Below, one piece after another: positions 27,171 through 36,525 of a DNA stretch of 64,000 bases. Within the stretch, counting starts at the first letter, position 1. Every line of letters begins with the position of its first letter. Both the position numbers and the translations under genes were made by a program. Location: the NCBI RefSeq assembly GCF_029846635.1, contig NZ_JARVTG010000001.1, positions 1,146,501-1,210,500 of the forward strand. The letters are read 5' to 3'. The notes beneath the pieces were generated by a model that was not told the origin of the DNA, did not search any database, and saw only the letters and a program-made list of their open reading frames with translations. This DNA comes from Pokkaliibacter sp. MBI-7. GTDB lineage: Bacteria; Pseudomonadota; Gammaproteobacteria; Pseudomonadales; Balneatricaceae.

Positions 27171-27373
27171 CTGTACTGCTCCTAGATAGTTTTTCTGATC
27201 ATCATCCGGCTATGGAATACCTGACGCCTACCGCCCGGCACCCACAACGGACAAACGGAGTTTGAGTATAGAAAGCGCTTGCAGAACACGCCTGTTCAAA
27301 AGCCTGCCGACTTCCACTGCATCTCGCTCACAGCATCAGACTGTGGCTTGATCAGCCGAAGACAGGCATGCCA

Positions 27374-28144
27374 TTAATACTGGGTAGACAGGAACTGCCG
27401 CACCCGCTCTGAACGCGGTTGGGTAAAGAATTCGCTGGGAGGTGCCAGCTCTTCGATCTGTCCCTGATGCAGGAACATCACCTGTGACGACACATCGCGG
27501 GCAAAGGACATTTCGTGGGTCACCACAATCATGGTTCGCCCTTCCTCTGCCAGCTCACGCATCACCTTGAGCACTTCGCCCACCAGCTCAGGATCCAGTG
27601 CAGAGGTCGGTTCATCAAACAGAATGACCTCAGGGTCCATCGCCAGAGCTCGCGCAATGGCCGCACGCTGCTGCTGTCCACCCGACAGGTGTGCCGGGTA
27701 ATAATCACGACGCTCGTACAGCCCGACACGCTGCAGTAGGGCATGAGCACGCTCGGTCGCCTCGGCGCGTGATTGGCCAAGGACGTGCACGGGTGCTTCG
27801 ATGATATTCTGCAGCACGGTCATATGTCCCCACAGGTTGAACCCCTGGAACACCATCGACAGCTTGGAGCGAATACGCTCTACCTGCCGCATGTTTTTCG
27901 GGGTCCGTTCTCCACGGACATCGGGCCTGGTCATTTCAATCAGCTCACCCTTAACCCGTACATCGCCATCATTGGGCATTTCCAGCAGGTTCAGACAACG
28001 CAGGAAGGTGCTTTTCCCTGAGCCGGAGGAGCCCAGAATGGAAATCACATCTCCTTTGTTAGCAGTCAGGGATACCTTGTCCAGTACCCGGTGATTACCG
28101 AAGGATTTGCTCAGGTCGGTGACTTCTAGGGTCGCTTGTGACAT
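27374..28144 (-). CDS. Amino-acid ABC transporter ATP-binding protein (HisP type)
   Basis: The ATPase of the transporter, 256 residues. Walker A GSSGSGKST, Q-loop VFQGFNLW, signature LSGGQQQRAAIARAL and Walker B VILFDEPTSALD are all intact, and the switch His is in VVTHEMSF. It is the first gene of the operon, followed after 203 bp by the binding protein; that longer gap may contain an extra promoter for the binding protein. Confidence 0.94.
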   Translation of the reverse strand: MSQATLEVTDLSKSFGNHRVLDKVSLTANKGDVISILGSSGSGKSTFLRCLNLLEMPNDGDVRVKGELIEMTRPDVRGERTPKNMRQVERIRSKLSMVFQGFNLWGHMTVLQNIIEAPVHVLGQSRAEATERAHALLQRVGLYERRDYYPAHLSGGQQQRAAIARALAMDPEVILFDEPTSALDPELVGEVLKVMRELAEEGRTMIVVTHEMSFARDVSSQVMFLHQGQIEELAPPSEFFTQPRSERVRQFLSTQY

Positions 28145-28516
28145 CGAAACTACCTTTTATATAAATCGCTTTATAAATATCGAGCTGTAGTGAGATCGTG
28201 ATCCGTTAAGACTAGATCGTCTGTACAGGGCTGCAACCCGGAGTTAACTGACAGCCGGCAACCAGTCTGCAAGGGCAGTGCCAGTTGTGGCGACCAGTCG
28301 TCGTGCAATCTCCGTTGCATCTATTGAGGGCATGTGTGGGGTAGTCATTTTGCATCCCATTGTTTTTATTATTAGCGGGTCTCATTACTACCATAAGACG
28401 AGGGAAATGGACCCCGGTGGAGCCCATTTTCAACAGTTCAGGTCGCGATTATAAAAATTGCACAACCTCAAGCAGTCAATCCGATGGATTCGCTGCTTGC
28501 CGACATCACATACAAC
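28145..28516. other. 372-bp intergenic region hisP-type gene / recJ
   Basis: An AT-rich stretch next to the ATPase gene (28150-28180, with TTTATATAAA) probably carries the operon promoter. The recJ side has a hairpin listed separately. A 73-codon minus-strand open frame at 28212-28433 has no recognisable features and is not called. Confidence 0.5.
28469..28499 (-). terminator. Possible terminator after recJ
   Basis: CAAGCAG...CTGCTTG with an inner AATCC/GGATT pair forms a two-part stem 18 bp past the recJ stop. The T-run on the minus strand is about 12 bases further on, so strength is doubtful. Confidence 0.4.
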
Positions 28517-30241
28517 CTAACGAGGCTCCAGGTAATCCACCATCAACTGCAGACTGACCTCACCCCGAAACTCATTCACATCCAGTTTGTAAACTACATA
28601 CGCGCGCTTGCAGGCACTCGGCCAGACGGACAGATCAGCATTAAAATGAATCGCGTCCAGTTGCATCCGCCCCGACAGGGTGCGCAATTGTAGTTTAAGA
28701 TGGCGCTCACCGACCACCCGTTGTTGCAGCAGCTCAAACTCACCGGCAAACAATGGCTCAGGGAAGTGCTGCCCCCAGGGCCCGGACTTGCGCAAAAGCC
28801 AGGCATTGTCGAGGCTCAGCTCCTGTTCGTGCAACTCACCATCCACTTCAATCACCGCCTGCAGATCATCCTCGCTCATCATCGTGCGAACCTGCTGGTC
28901 AAAGGCCAGCTTGAAGTCATCAAAGGCGCCGTCACGCAGTGTCAGGCCAGCCGCCATGGCGTGACCACCAAACTTGGCGATCAGCTCGGGATAGCGTACA
29001 TCCACCGCCGCCAGCGCATCACGAATATGCAGGCCTGCAACAGACCGGGCCGATCCCTTGATCTCTCCCTGCTCTCCCTGTGCGAAGGCAATGACCGGAC
29101 GGTGCACCCGCTCCTTGATGCGTGACGCAAGAATACCGATTACACCCTGATGCCAGTCAGGATGGTAAAGACAGAGCCCCCAGGGCAGTCCATCCTTATC
29201 CAGCTCCAGCCGATCCAGATGATGCAGCGCCTGATGCTGCATGTCCTGCTCGATTTCACGCCGCGCCAGATTCATTTCATTGAGCTGGCTGGCATAAAAA
29301 TCAGCCAGAGGAGCAGTATCTGTCAGCAGACACTCGATACCGACCGACATGTCATCCAGACGCCCGGCCGCATTCAGTCTTGGCGCCACGGCAAAACCCA
29401 GGTCCGCAGCCGTGATACGACTATGATCACGCCCGGCCACCCTCAGCAGCGCCAGAATACCGGGGCGTGCCTTGCCAGCCCGAATGCGCTGCAGCCCCTG
29501 ATGCACCAGAATGCGATTATTGGTATCCAGCGACACCACGTCAGCGACGGTCCCCAGAGCAACAATATCCAGATAGCACGCCAGATTAGGCTTGGCACGC
29601 TCAGCAAACCAGCCACGCTGCTCCAGCTCTCGGCGTAACGCCACCAGGACGTAGAACATGACCCCCACGCCACATAACGCCTTGCTGGGGAAGCTACAGC
29701 CAGGCTGATTGGGGTTAACGATAGCGTGGGCTTGTGGCAACTCATCACCGGCCAGGTGATGATCAGTTACCACCACTTGCCAACCGCGCGCTTTGGCAGC
29801 TTCAACACCGGCGATACTGGCAATGCCATTGTCCACCGTAATCAGCAAGTCAATATCGGCAGGCAGGTCTGCCACCAGCTCAGGTGACAAGCCATAGCCA
29901 TACTCGAAACGATTGGGCACCTGAAAACCGACCTGTGCAGCCCCCAGATCTCTCAAACCCAGTACACCCAAAGCCGTACTGGTCGCCCCGTCACAGTCGA
30001 AGTCGCCGACAACACAAATGGTTGAACCACGCTGGATATGATCGGCAATCAGCTGGGTTGCCTCAGCCATTCCTTTTAACTGTTCTGCAGCTAGCAAATA
30101 CTCCACATTACGAGCCAGCTGACTATCGTGCTGTATACCACGAGCCGCATAGATACGGGCCAGAAGAGGTGGAAGGGATTGCAGCGCAGCTGGCAGCTCT
30201 GTCGGAAGTGGGCGTGTACGGATCAGTTTTTGGGTTGCCAT
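28517..30241 (-). CDS. recJ: Single-stranded-DNA-specific 5'-3' exonuclease RecJ
   Basis: RecJ degrades single-stranded DNA in recombination and mismatch repair. The ATG at 30241 gives 574 residues (E. coli 577); a GTG at 30274, eight bases after the upstream gene's stop, is also possible. DHH-family metal motifs are present: VGDFDCDGATST near 75, TVDNG, and DHHLAGDELP, with the DHHA1 region GGHAMAAGLTL in the second half. It follows the DUF218 gene in the same direction. Confidence 0.95.
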   Translation of the reverse strand: MATQKLIRTRPLPTELPAALQSLPPLLARIYAARGIQHDSQLARNVEYLLAAEQLKGMAEATQLIADHIQRGSTICVVGDFDCDGATSTALGVLGLRDLGAAQVGFQVPNRFEYGYGLSPELVADLPADIDLLITVDNGIASIAGVEAAKARGWQVVVTDHHLAGDELPQAHAIVNPNQPGCSFPSKALCGVGVMFYVLVALRRELEQRGWFAERAKPNLACYLDIVALGTVADVVSLDTNNRILVHQGLQRIRAGKARPGILALLRVAGRDHSRITAADLGFAVAPRLNAAGRLDDMSVGIECLLTDTAPLADFYASQLNEMNLARREIEQDMQHQALHHLDRLELDKDGLPWGLCLYHPDWHQGVIGILASRIKERVHRPVIAFAQGEQGEIKGSARSVAGLHIRDALAAVDVRYPELIAKFGGHAMAAGLTLRDGAFDDFKLAFDQQVRTMMSEDDLQAVIEVDGELHEQELSLDNAWLLRKSGPWGQHFPEPLFAGEFELLQQRVVGERHLKLQLRTLSGRMQLDAIHFNADLSVWPSACKRAYVVYKLDVNEFRGEVSLQLMVDYLEPR

Positions 30242-30281
30242 GTTTTGCAATGCCACTGGCTGGAGAAATAGCACTACCAGC

Positions 30282-31070
30282 TCAGGGAGCCGGCAGCCAG
30301 GATGAGGTTCGCCCGGTCAGATGATACGCGAGCAAGCCAACCCACTCACGCAAGCCAACTGACAAGGTGAACAGGTTTTCGGAAAGATTGGTATTGATAT
30401 GCGACTGCCCGGGCGGAAAACTGCGATAGTCCACCGGATAGGCGACTACATTCCAGCCTTGCTTACGAAAGACACCTACAGCCCGGGGCATATGGAAAGC
30501 AGATGTCACCAGCAGCCAGGGCCGCGAATCCTGATAGTGCCAGGGCTGCAGATTACTGGCATTTTCCCAGGTATTGCGTGCCTTGTGCTCAAACACGATA
30601 TCAGCTTTGACCCCCGCATCGCGCAACCAGCGCTCAGCCACAATGGCCCCACTGATATGCTGTGCCAGTGGATTACCGCTGGCACCACTCACCAGAACTT
30701 TGGCTTGCGGATAACTCTGCAACAACGGAAGCAATGCCATGTACCGCTCTGCGGCCCAGTTGAACTCTTCGGTACCGCGGGCTTTGGATAACTCCGCCTC
30801 TTCCCCGCCCCCCAGGACGATAATCCCGGCGATGTCTGTCGTCAGTGACGCCCGCTGAAAACGATCCTCCAGAGGTTGCAGAAGATAGTCGCCTACGGGC
30901 CACACGCTCAACAGGGCAAAAAACAGGATGACGCCCGCCAGCAGATGCTGACCCAGCCGACGGCCAGCACGAATCAGCCACCAGGCAAGAATAAGCAGCA
31001 CCAGACACAGCTGCTCCGGCCTCATCAGAAACCAGAACAGCTTGGCAGCATAATACAGCAGTGATTCCAT
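30282..31070 (-). CDS. DUF218 (YdcF/ElyC-like) membrane protein
   Basis: A 262-residue protein with two N-terminal membrane helices (about 19-34 and 40-57), then a DUF218 domain: AGIIVLGGGEEAE, VLVSGASGNP, NTWENASNL and LLVTSAFHMPRAVGVFRKQG. The layout and length fit ElyC of E. coli (259 residues), which affects peptidoglycan and enterobacterial common antigen lipid carriers. The exact function here is unknown. It is 8-41 bp upstream of recJ depending on the recJ start. Confidence 0.85.
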   Translation of the reverse strand: MESLLYYAAKLFWFLMRPEQLCLVLLILAWWLIRAGRRLGQHLLAGVILFFALLSVWPVGDYLLQPLEDRFQRASLTTDIAGIIVLGGGEEAELSKARGTEEFNWAAERYMALLPLLQSYPQAKVLVSGASGNPLAQHISGAIVAERWLRDAGVKADIVFEHKARNTWENASNLQPWHYQDSRPWLLVTSAFHMPRAVGVFRKQGWNVVAYPVDYRSFPPGQSHINTNLSENLFTLSVGLREWVGLLAYHLTGRTSSWLPAP

Positions 31071-31192
31071 TCACATTCCAACAGCAGTCACAGGCAACTC
31101 CACCAAAGGCCTACTCACGACTGAGCAAGTCAGTACAGAGCCGTCCTGGCGGAGGCCTGTGAACCGACTTGCAGCAGTATGTGATTGGGCTC

Positions 31193-32584
31193 TCAGATTT
31201 TCAGGGTAGCAGCCATGTAACCCTGCACCTGCTGCAAATCATTAGCCAGCACCTGGTAGCGCTCATCACGCTCGAACAGATCGGCCATGGCCTCAGGCAG
31301 GGCCGGAGTCTGTAGTTCCGCCTTGATAATGGCATCAGGGAATTTGACGGGATGTGCCGTGGCCAGTGTCACCATAGGTACATTGTTATCCCGGCGACAG
31401 GCACGTGCAGCACGAACACCAATGGCCGTATGCGGATCAAGCAGGTAGCCCGTCTCAGCATGCACCTCGGCAATTGTCGCTACAGTGTCATCATCATTGA
31501 CGCAGAAGCTGTCAAACAGCTCACGTACGGACTCCCAGCGGGCAGGATCAAGACTGACCGATTCGTTGCGGAAGCGCTGCATCAGGTCATTGATAGCCGC
31601 GCCATCACGGCCATAGATCTCAAACAGCATGCGTTCAAAGTTGCTGGATACCATGATGTCCATGGACGGTGACAGGGTATGCACCAGACCCTGACGGCTC
31701 ATGTCGTTACTGCTGATCGCACGATGAAGAATATCATTGCGGTTAGTAGCTACCACCAGCTGCTGAATCGGCAGGCCCATCTGTTTGGCCAGATAACCGG
31801 CGAAGATATCGCCGAAGTTACCGGTCGGTACCGAGAACGACACTTCACGATCCGGTGCCCCCAGCGCCAGACCTGCGGCAAAGTAATAAACGATCTGGGA
31901 CATGATGCGTGCCCAGTTGATCGAGTTGACCGCTCCGAGTCGAGCACCTTTAAGGAAGGCCTGATTGGCGAAGCTGTCCTTGACCATCTGCTGGCAGTCA
32001 TCGAAATTGCCTTCCAGAGCGATGTTATGGACATTATCGGCCAACACCGTCGTCATCTGTCGGCGCTGAACTTCGGATACGCGCTGATAAGGATGCAGAA
32101 TAAAAATATCCACATGCTCACAGTGACGGCAGCCTTCGATCGCGGCGGAACCGGTGTCCCCCGATGTCGCTCCCATGATCACCAGACGCTCACCACGCTT
32201 GGCCAGCACATGATCCATCAGACGACCCAACAGCTGCAGGGCAAAATCCTTGAACGCCAGTGTCGGGCCATGGAATAGCTCCAGCACCCACTCATTGCTG
32301 TCGAGCTGCTGTAACGGTGCGACGGCACGATGACGGAACACCTTGTAGGTATCGTCAATCATGGTTTTCAGGTCAGCGTCAGCAATAGCGCCAGCGACGA
32401 AAGGTTGAATCACCTTGAAGGCCAGATCAGCGTAAGAAAGCCCACGCCAGCTGGTGATTTCTTCCTTGCTGAAGCCAGGCAGTTGCTCGGGTACATAGAG
32501 CCCACCATCGCTGGCCAGACCGGCCAGCAACACTTCCTCAAAGCCCAGCACCGGCGCTTGGCCACGAGTACTGATATATTTCAT
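31193..32584 (-). CDS. thrC: Threonine synthase
   Basis: ThrC converts O-phosphohomoserine to threonine with PLP. The ATG at 32584 (MKYISTRG) follows GAGGAAG and gives 463 residues, the size of Pseudomonas-type ThrC. The PLP lysine is K112 in GPTLAFKDFALQ, and the phosphate loop is GATSGDTGSAA. It lies 10 bp after hom, so the two make threonine from aspartate semialdehyde together with a homoserine kinase not in this window. Confidence 0.96.
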   Translation of the reverse strand: MKYISTRGQAPVLGFEEVLLAGLASDGGLYVPEQLPGFSKEEITSWRGLSYADLAFKVIQPFVAGAIADADLKTMIDDTYKVFRHRAVAPLQQLDSNEWVLELFHGPTLAFKDFALQLLGRLMDHVLAKRGERLVIMGATSGDTGSAAIEGCRHCEHVDIFILHPYQRVSEVQRRQMTTVLADNVHNIALEGNFDDCQQMVKDSFANQAFLKGARLGAVNSINWARIMSQIVYYFAAGLALGAPDREVSFSVPTGNFGDIFAGYLAKQMGLPIQQLVVATNRNDILHRAISSNDMSRQGLVHTLSPSMDIMVSSNFERMLFEIYGRDGAAINDLMQRFRNESVSLDPARWESVRELFDSFCVNDDDTVATIAEVHAETGYLLDPHTAIGVRAARACRRDNNVPMVTLATAHPVKFPDAIIKAELQTPALPEAMADLFERDERYQVLANDLQQVQGYMAATLKI

Positions 32585-32594
32585 TGCTGCTTCC

Positions 32595-33917
32595 TCAGGC
32601 CAGATCCAGATGTTCCACACGCATCCGGGTTACCTGCCCCTGTACGTCGTCCAGTTGTTCAATGGCCGTAATGGCCTGATTCATATTACCTTCACGCACC
32701 TGCTTGGTGAGGATGATCACCGGAGCATTGGCTGTGCCATGCTCTTTCTGCAGCAGGGCTTCAATGCTGATCCCGGCATCACTCAGGATACGGGTAATCT
32801 GTGCCAGCACACCGGGCTTTTCTTTAACCTGCATGCGCAGATAGTAAGCGGTTTCGATCTCATCAACCTGCACAACCGGCAGGTCAGACAGATGATCTGG
32901 CTGGAATGCCAGGTGCGGAACACGGTTGTTCGGATCAGCAGTCAGGGTACGGGTGACATCAATGATGTCAGCGACTACCGCAGAAGCAGTTGGCTCAGCT
33001 CCCGCACCGGCGCCGTAATAAAGAGTAGGACCGACAGCATCACCCTGCACCATGACAGCATTTTTCACACCATTAACCGCTGCCAGCAGACACTTGGTCG
33101 GAATAAGCGTCGGATGTACACGAAGTTCAACACCATTTACGGTACGACGGGCGATCCCCAGATGCTTGATGGTGTACCCCAGCGCCTCCGCATAGGTGAC
33201 ATCTTCAGGTGCAATCCGGCTGATCCCTTCAGTAAAGGTACGTTCAAACTGCAATGGGATACCAAAGGCCAGCGAACCCAGGATCGTCAGCTTGTGCGCA
33301 GCGTCGATACCTTCTACATCGAAGGTAGGATCCGCCTCAGCGTAACCCAGCGCCTGCGCCTCTTTCAGCACATCAGCAAAATCACGCCCCTTCTCCCGCA
33401 TTTCGGTAAGGATGAAGTTGCCAGTGCCATTGATGATACCTGCCACCCATTGGATGGTATTGGCGGAAAGACCTTCGCGGATCGCCTTGATAATCGGGAT
33501 ACCGCCTGCCACAGAAGCCTCAAAAGCGACCATGACTTTGTTTTCACGGGCAGCTGCAAAAATCTCGTTACCATGCACAGCAATCAGCGCCTTGTTGGCA
33601 GTGACCACATGTTTTCCGTTCCTGATGGCCGTCATGACCAGCTCATGGGCGTTGTCATAGCCGCCGATCAGCTCAACAAGAATATCAATGTCAGGGTCGT
33701 TGGCCACGTCCATAATATCCGTGGTCGTGCGAATGCCAGCCAAATCCAGTTCAGGACGAGGGCGACGAATACTGACCAGATCAATAACAATCTGGCGACC
33801 AGCACGACGGGAGATTTCTTCAGCGTTGCGTTTGAGGACGTTGAGAGTACCCGCACCAACGGTACCCAAGCCACACAGGCCAACTTTGACAGGTTTCAAG
33901 TTTTTACCCCATTTCAC
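32595..33917 (-). CDS. hom: Homoserine dehydrogenase
   Basis: Hom reduces aspartate semialdehyde to homoserine. The NAD(P) loop GLCGLGTVGAGTL lies near residues 13-25; catalytic-domain segments ANKALIAVHG and EADPTFDVEGIDAAHKL follow, and a C-terminal ACT domain (about 355-435, KPGVLAQITRILSDAGISIE) gives threonine feedback control in this family. The ATG at 33917 is used; a TTG at 33899 with GGGG seven bases upstream is a real alternative. It heads the hom-thrC operon. Confidence 0.95.
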   Translation of the reverse strand: MKWGKNLKPVKVGLCGLGTVGAGTLNVLKRNAEEISRRAGRQIVIDLVSIRRPRPELDLAGIRTTTDIMDVANDPDIDILVELIGGYDNAHELVMTAIRNGKHVVTANKALIAVHGNEIFAAARENKVMVAFEASVAGGIPIIKAIREGLSANTIQWVAGIINGTGNFILTEMREKGRDFADVLKEAQALGYAEADPTFDVEGIDAAHKLTILGSLAFGIPLQFERTFTEGISRIAPEDVTYAEALGYTIKHLGIARRTVNGVELRVHPTLIPTKCLLAAVNGVKNAVMVQGDAVGPTLYYGAGAGAEPTASAVVADIIDVTRTLTADPNNRVPHLAFQPDHLSDLPVVQVDEIETAYYLRMQVKEKPGVLAQITRILSDAGISIEALLQKEHGTANAPVIILTKQVREGNMNQAITAIEQLDDVQGQVTRMRVEHLDLA

Positions 33918-34270
33918 AGGTTGCTCTGCACCACCTTCATGTGTCCATCTGGACGGTGGGTGGTTCAGTATCGTCGCGCAAGAATGCGACGAAGTTCAGA
34001 CGGCGGAAAATTCTGCGGCAATCAGTCAGGACGACAGGCCAGATATTGAGAACAGAGGTCATCTTTCACCCCACACCCTCTGGCCATATATCAACCTCAA
34101 CCACAGGCTGCCTGATAAAGGACTGTACACATTAAGTGGCCGGATTGCTGCTGTCAACGCAGGAACGGCGGGCCTTTGATGCTTTTACCTGCGCATAAGC
34201 AAAACACCGTATCGGTATGCGATACGGTGTCATGCAAGCACAAGAAAGCCTCAGATAGAGAAGGGAATAA
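33918..34270. other. 353-bp region between dsbC and hom
   Basis: Holds the dsbC terminator and about 250 bp upstream of hom on the minus strand. I looked for a threonine/isoleucine leader peptide and attenuator and did not find one. Confidence 0.5.
34201..34230 (-). terminator. Terminator of dsbC
   Basis: On the minus strand ACACCGTATCG, loop CATAC, CGATACGGTGT followed by TTTT. An 11-bp perfect stem 40 bp after the dsbC stop. Confidence 0.85.
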
Positions 34271-34990
34271 TCACAACCCCATGGCTTTTGCCAGCTCGTC
34301 TGCAGGCATATAGCCGGGAATGACGCGACCGTCTTCCATGACCAGCGTAGGTGTTCCTGTTACACCGATTCGCTGCCCTAAGCGATAGTCGCTGGCAACG
34401 GCATTATCACAACTCTTGCTTGCAGGAACGGCGCCTGTTTTCGCTTCGGTCAGTGCCTGCTGAGGATCATCTGAACACCACACCGACACCATCTTGTCGT
34501 AAGTGGGGCTATTAATACCGGTACGAGGGAAGGCCAGATAGTTCACTTCTATTCCCTTCGCATTCAGTGCACCAATTTCTTTATGCAGCATGCGGCAATA
34601 GCCACAATCAACATCGGTAAATACAAAGAGCCTGGCTTTACGCTGCCCTTCTGCAGGGAAAACAATCGCAGCATCTTTGGGCACACTCGCCATCAGCTGT
34701 GCCCGCGCCTTATTCTGCTTGGCTTCGGTCAAATTGATGAAGCCCTTGTCACTGACTTCGAACAGATTACCAGCAACAAAATGCTTACCGTCCTTGCTGG
34801 CATAGAGCATATCGCCCGTGCCCAGCGCCACTTCATACATCCCATCGATGGCAGCCGGTGCGATCTCGGTAATGGGCAGACCGGGATAGGCTTTATCCAG
34901 TTCCGCACGAATAACCTCTTCCGGCGTAGCGGCCAGCACAGAATGACTGCAGAGCAGAGCCGCCACTAGGGCAAGGCGCTTGAATATCAT
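34271..34990 (-). CDS. dsbC: Thiol:disulfide interchange protein DsbC
   Basis: A periplasmic disulfide isomerase. The signal peptide covers about 1-20. An N-terminal dimerisation domain is followed by a thioredoxin-like domain with CGYC (C129, C132) and the cis-proline loop TGTPTLV. A second cysteine pair (C in SVWCSDD and SKSCDN) forms the structural disulfide seen in DsbC. It lies upstream of hom and downstream of xerD, the usual xerD-dsbC-hom order. Confidence 0.95.
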   Translation of the reverse strand: MIFKRLALVAALLCSHSVLAATPEEVIRAELDKAYPGLPITEIAPAAIDGMYEVALGTGDMLYASKDGKHFVAGNLFEVSDKGFINLTEAKQNKARAQLMASVPKDAAIVFPAEGQRKARLFVFTDVDCGYCRMLHKEIGALNAKGIEVNYLAFPRTGINSPTYDKMVSVWCSDDPQQALTEAKTGAVPASKSCDNAVASDYRLGQRIGVTGTPTLVMEDGRVIPGYMPADELAKAMGL

Positions 34991-35159
34991 GACATCACCT
35001 CGGCTATTTCAAAATTCGCTCGCACATACCGATGAGACTGAAATGGCATGGCTAAGTTCCCTCTCCCTGCACCGCACCTCACGGCGGTCACTCAGGTCTG
35101 CGAAGTGGGCTACGCTACCCCAATTCATCTTTAACGGCAACGCACTACCGTTGTCAGTA

Positions 35160-36050
35160 TCATCCACGCGGATGATGCTCTGCATGCAGCTGCTGCAAAC
35201 GCACACGAGCTACATGGGTATAGATTTGCGTCGTCGATAGATCACTGTGCCCCAACAACATCTGCACCACCCGCAAGTCTGCGCCGTGATTGAGCAGATG
35301 AGTAGCAAAAGCATGGCGCAAGGTATGAGGAGAAATCTCGCTACTAATCCCGGCCGTCAGCGCATGACGCTTGATCGCGTGCCAGAAGGTCTGGCGCGTC
35401 ATGGCGACACCTCGGTTAGACGGAAACAGCACCGGACTTTCCCCCTTCAACAACGCAGGACGCCCATCACGACAATAGCGCTCCAGCCAGAACAGCGCCT
35501 CTTCCCCCAGTGGCACCAGACGTTCCTTACTGCCCTTACCCCAGATTCGCGCCAGCCCCTGACTCAAGCTAAGCTGACTCAACTCCAGTCCCACCAGTTC
35601 ACTGACACGCAAGCCTGATGCGTAAAGCACTTCAAGCATGGCACGATCACGTAACCCCAGCGCCGTTTCAACATCCGGCGCCTGCAGCAACGCTTCAACA
35701 TCATCCTCACTCAGACTTTTTGGTAAAGGGCGAACGTGCTTGGGATGAGTCAGCAAGGCTGACGGATCAACGCTCAGCCACTTTTCCCGTACCGCATACT
35801 GGTAAAAACCACGCAAACAAGACAGGTAGCGAGACACCGACGAGCTTTTCGCCTGCCGTTCGAACTGCCAGTACAGATAGTCCTGCAGGGTATCGGCATA
35901 CACACCGAGCAGGGATAACCCACGCTCCTCTACCAGCCAGTGCAGATAGACAGTCAGATCACGACGATAGGCATCAAGACTGTGCTGACTCAGTCCCTTC
36001 TCCAGCCACAAGGCATCCAGATAATGGTCAATACGCTGAGCATCGATCAT
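35160..36050 (-). CDS. xerD: Site-specific tyrosine recombinase XerD
   Basis: XerD resolves chromosome dimers at dif together with XerC. It has 296 residues, with an N-terminal core-binding domain (about 5-90) and a catalytic domain. Active-site residues are visible in SGLRVSELVGL (Arg), the beta-turn lysine in GKGSKERLVPLG, HTLRHAFATH (His, Arg), LGHSDLSTTQIYTHV (His, Tyr). The genomic place before dsbC identifies it as XerD rather than XerC. Confidence 0.95.
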   Translation of the reverse strand: MIDAQRIDHYLDALWLEKGLSQHSLDAYRRDLTVYLHWLVEERGLSLLGVYADTLQDYLYWQFERQAKSSSVSRYLSCLRGFYQYAVREKWLSVDPSALLTHPKHVRPLPKSLSEDDVEALLQAPDVETALGLRDRAMLEVLYASGLRVSELVGLELSQLSLSQGLARIWGKGSKERLVPLGEEALFWLERYCRDGRPALLKGESPVLFPSNRGVAMTRQTFWHAIKRHALTAGISSEISPHTLRHAFATHLLNHGADLRVVQMLLGHSDLSTTQIYTHVARVRLQQLHAEHHPRG

Positions 36051-36100
36051 CGCGCCACAACACCTCCCCGACAGTCCCTAGGCAGTCATTGCCCAAAATG

Positions 36101-36128
36101 CAAAAAGGTGGCCTAGGCCACCTTTTTG
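36101..36128. terminator. Terminator after rplS: 28-bp perfect palindrome
   Basis: CAAAAAGGTGGCCTAGGCCACCTTTTTG reads the same on both strands, with an A-run before and T-run after the stem. It ends the rpsP-rplS operon 26 bp past the rplS stop and insulates xerD. Confidence 0.9.
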
Positions 36129-36153
36129 AACGTTTCCGTAAACAGACAGCTTA

Positions 36154-36525
36154 TTAGCCGTTGTTCTTGGCAACGATTTTTTCTTTGATACGTGCTGCTT
36201 TACCAGACAGGTCGCGCAGGTAGTACAGTTTAGCCTGACGAACGTCACCACGGCGCTTAACCGCGATGGATTCGATGCTAGCACTGAAAGTCTGGAAAGT
36301 ACGCTCTACGCCCACACCGTGAGAAATCTTACGCAGGGTGAAAGCAGAGTTCAGACCACGGTTACGCTTACCGATTACAACGCCTTCAAAGGCCTGCAGA
36401 CGGGTGCGATCACCTTCCACAACACGTACTTGTACAACCAGAGTGTCACCTGCGCCAAAAGCAGGGACTTCTTTGTTCATTTGTTCAGCTTCGATCTGCT
36501 GAATGATCAGGTTCTTGCTGCTCAT
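36154..36525 (-). CDS. rplS: 50S ribosomal protein L19
   Basis: L19 sits at the 30S-50S interface. The 123 residues include GDTLVVQVRVVEGDRTRLQ, AFEGVVIGKRNRGLNSAFTLRK and RRGDVRQAKLYYLRDLSGK, all family features. Its ATG and ribosome site (TTAGGAG) lie within the end of trmD, with a 41-nt overlap in another frame. Confidence 0.98.
   Translation of the reverse strand: MSSKNLIIQQIEAEQMNKEVPAFGAGDTLVVQVRVVEGDRTRLQAFEGVVIGKRNRGLNSAFTLRKISHGVGVERTFQTFSASIESIAVKRRGDVRQAKLYYLRDLSGKAARIKEKIVAKNNG

Noticed and set aside
28212..28433. 73-codon minus-strand open frame between recJ and the ABC operon
   Set aside because: Poor start context and a composition unlike neighbouring genes; more likely a non-coding spacer.
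32610..34049. 479-codon plus-strand open frame
   Set aside because: It is antisense to hom over nearly its whole length; hom is unmistakable and the antisense product has no family features.
33918..34200. Possible threonine attenuator upstream of hom
   Set aside because: I found no leader peptide rich in Thr/Ile codons and no terminator/antiterminator pair next to hom.
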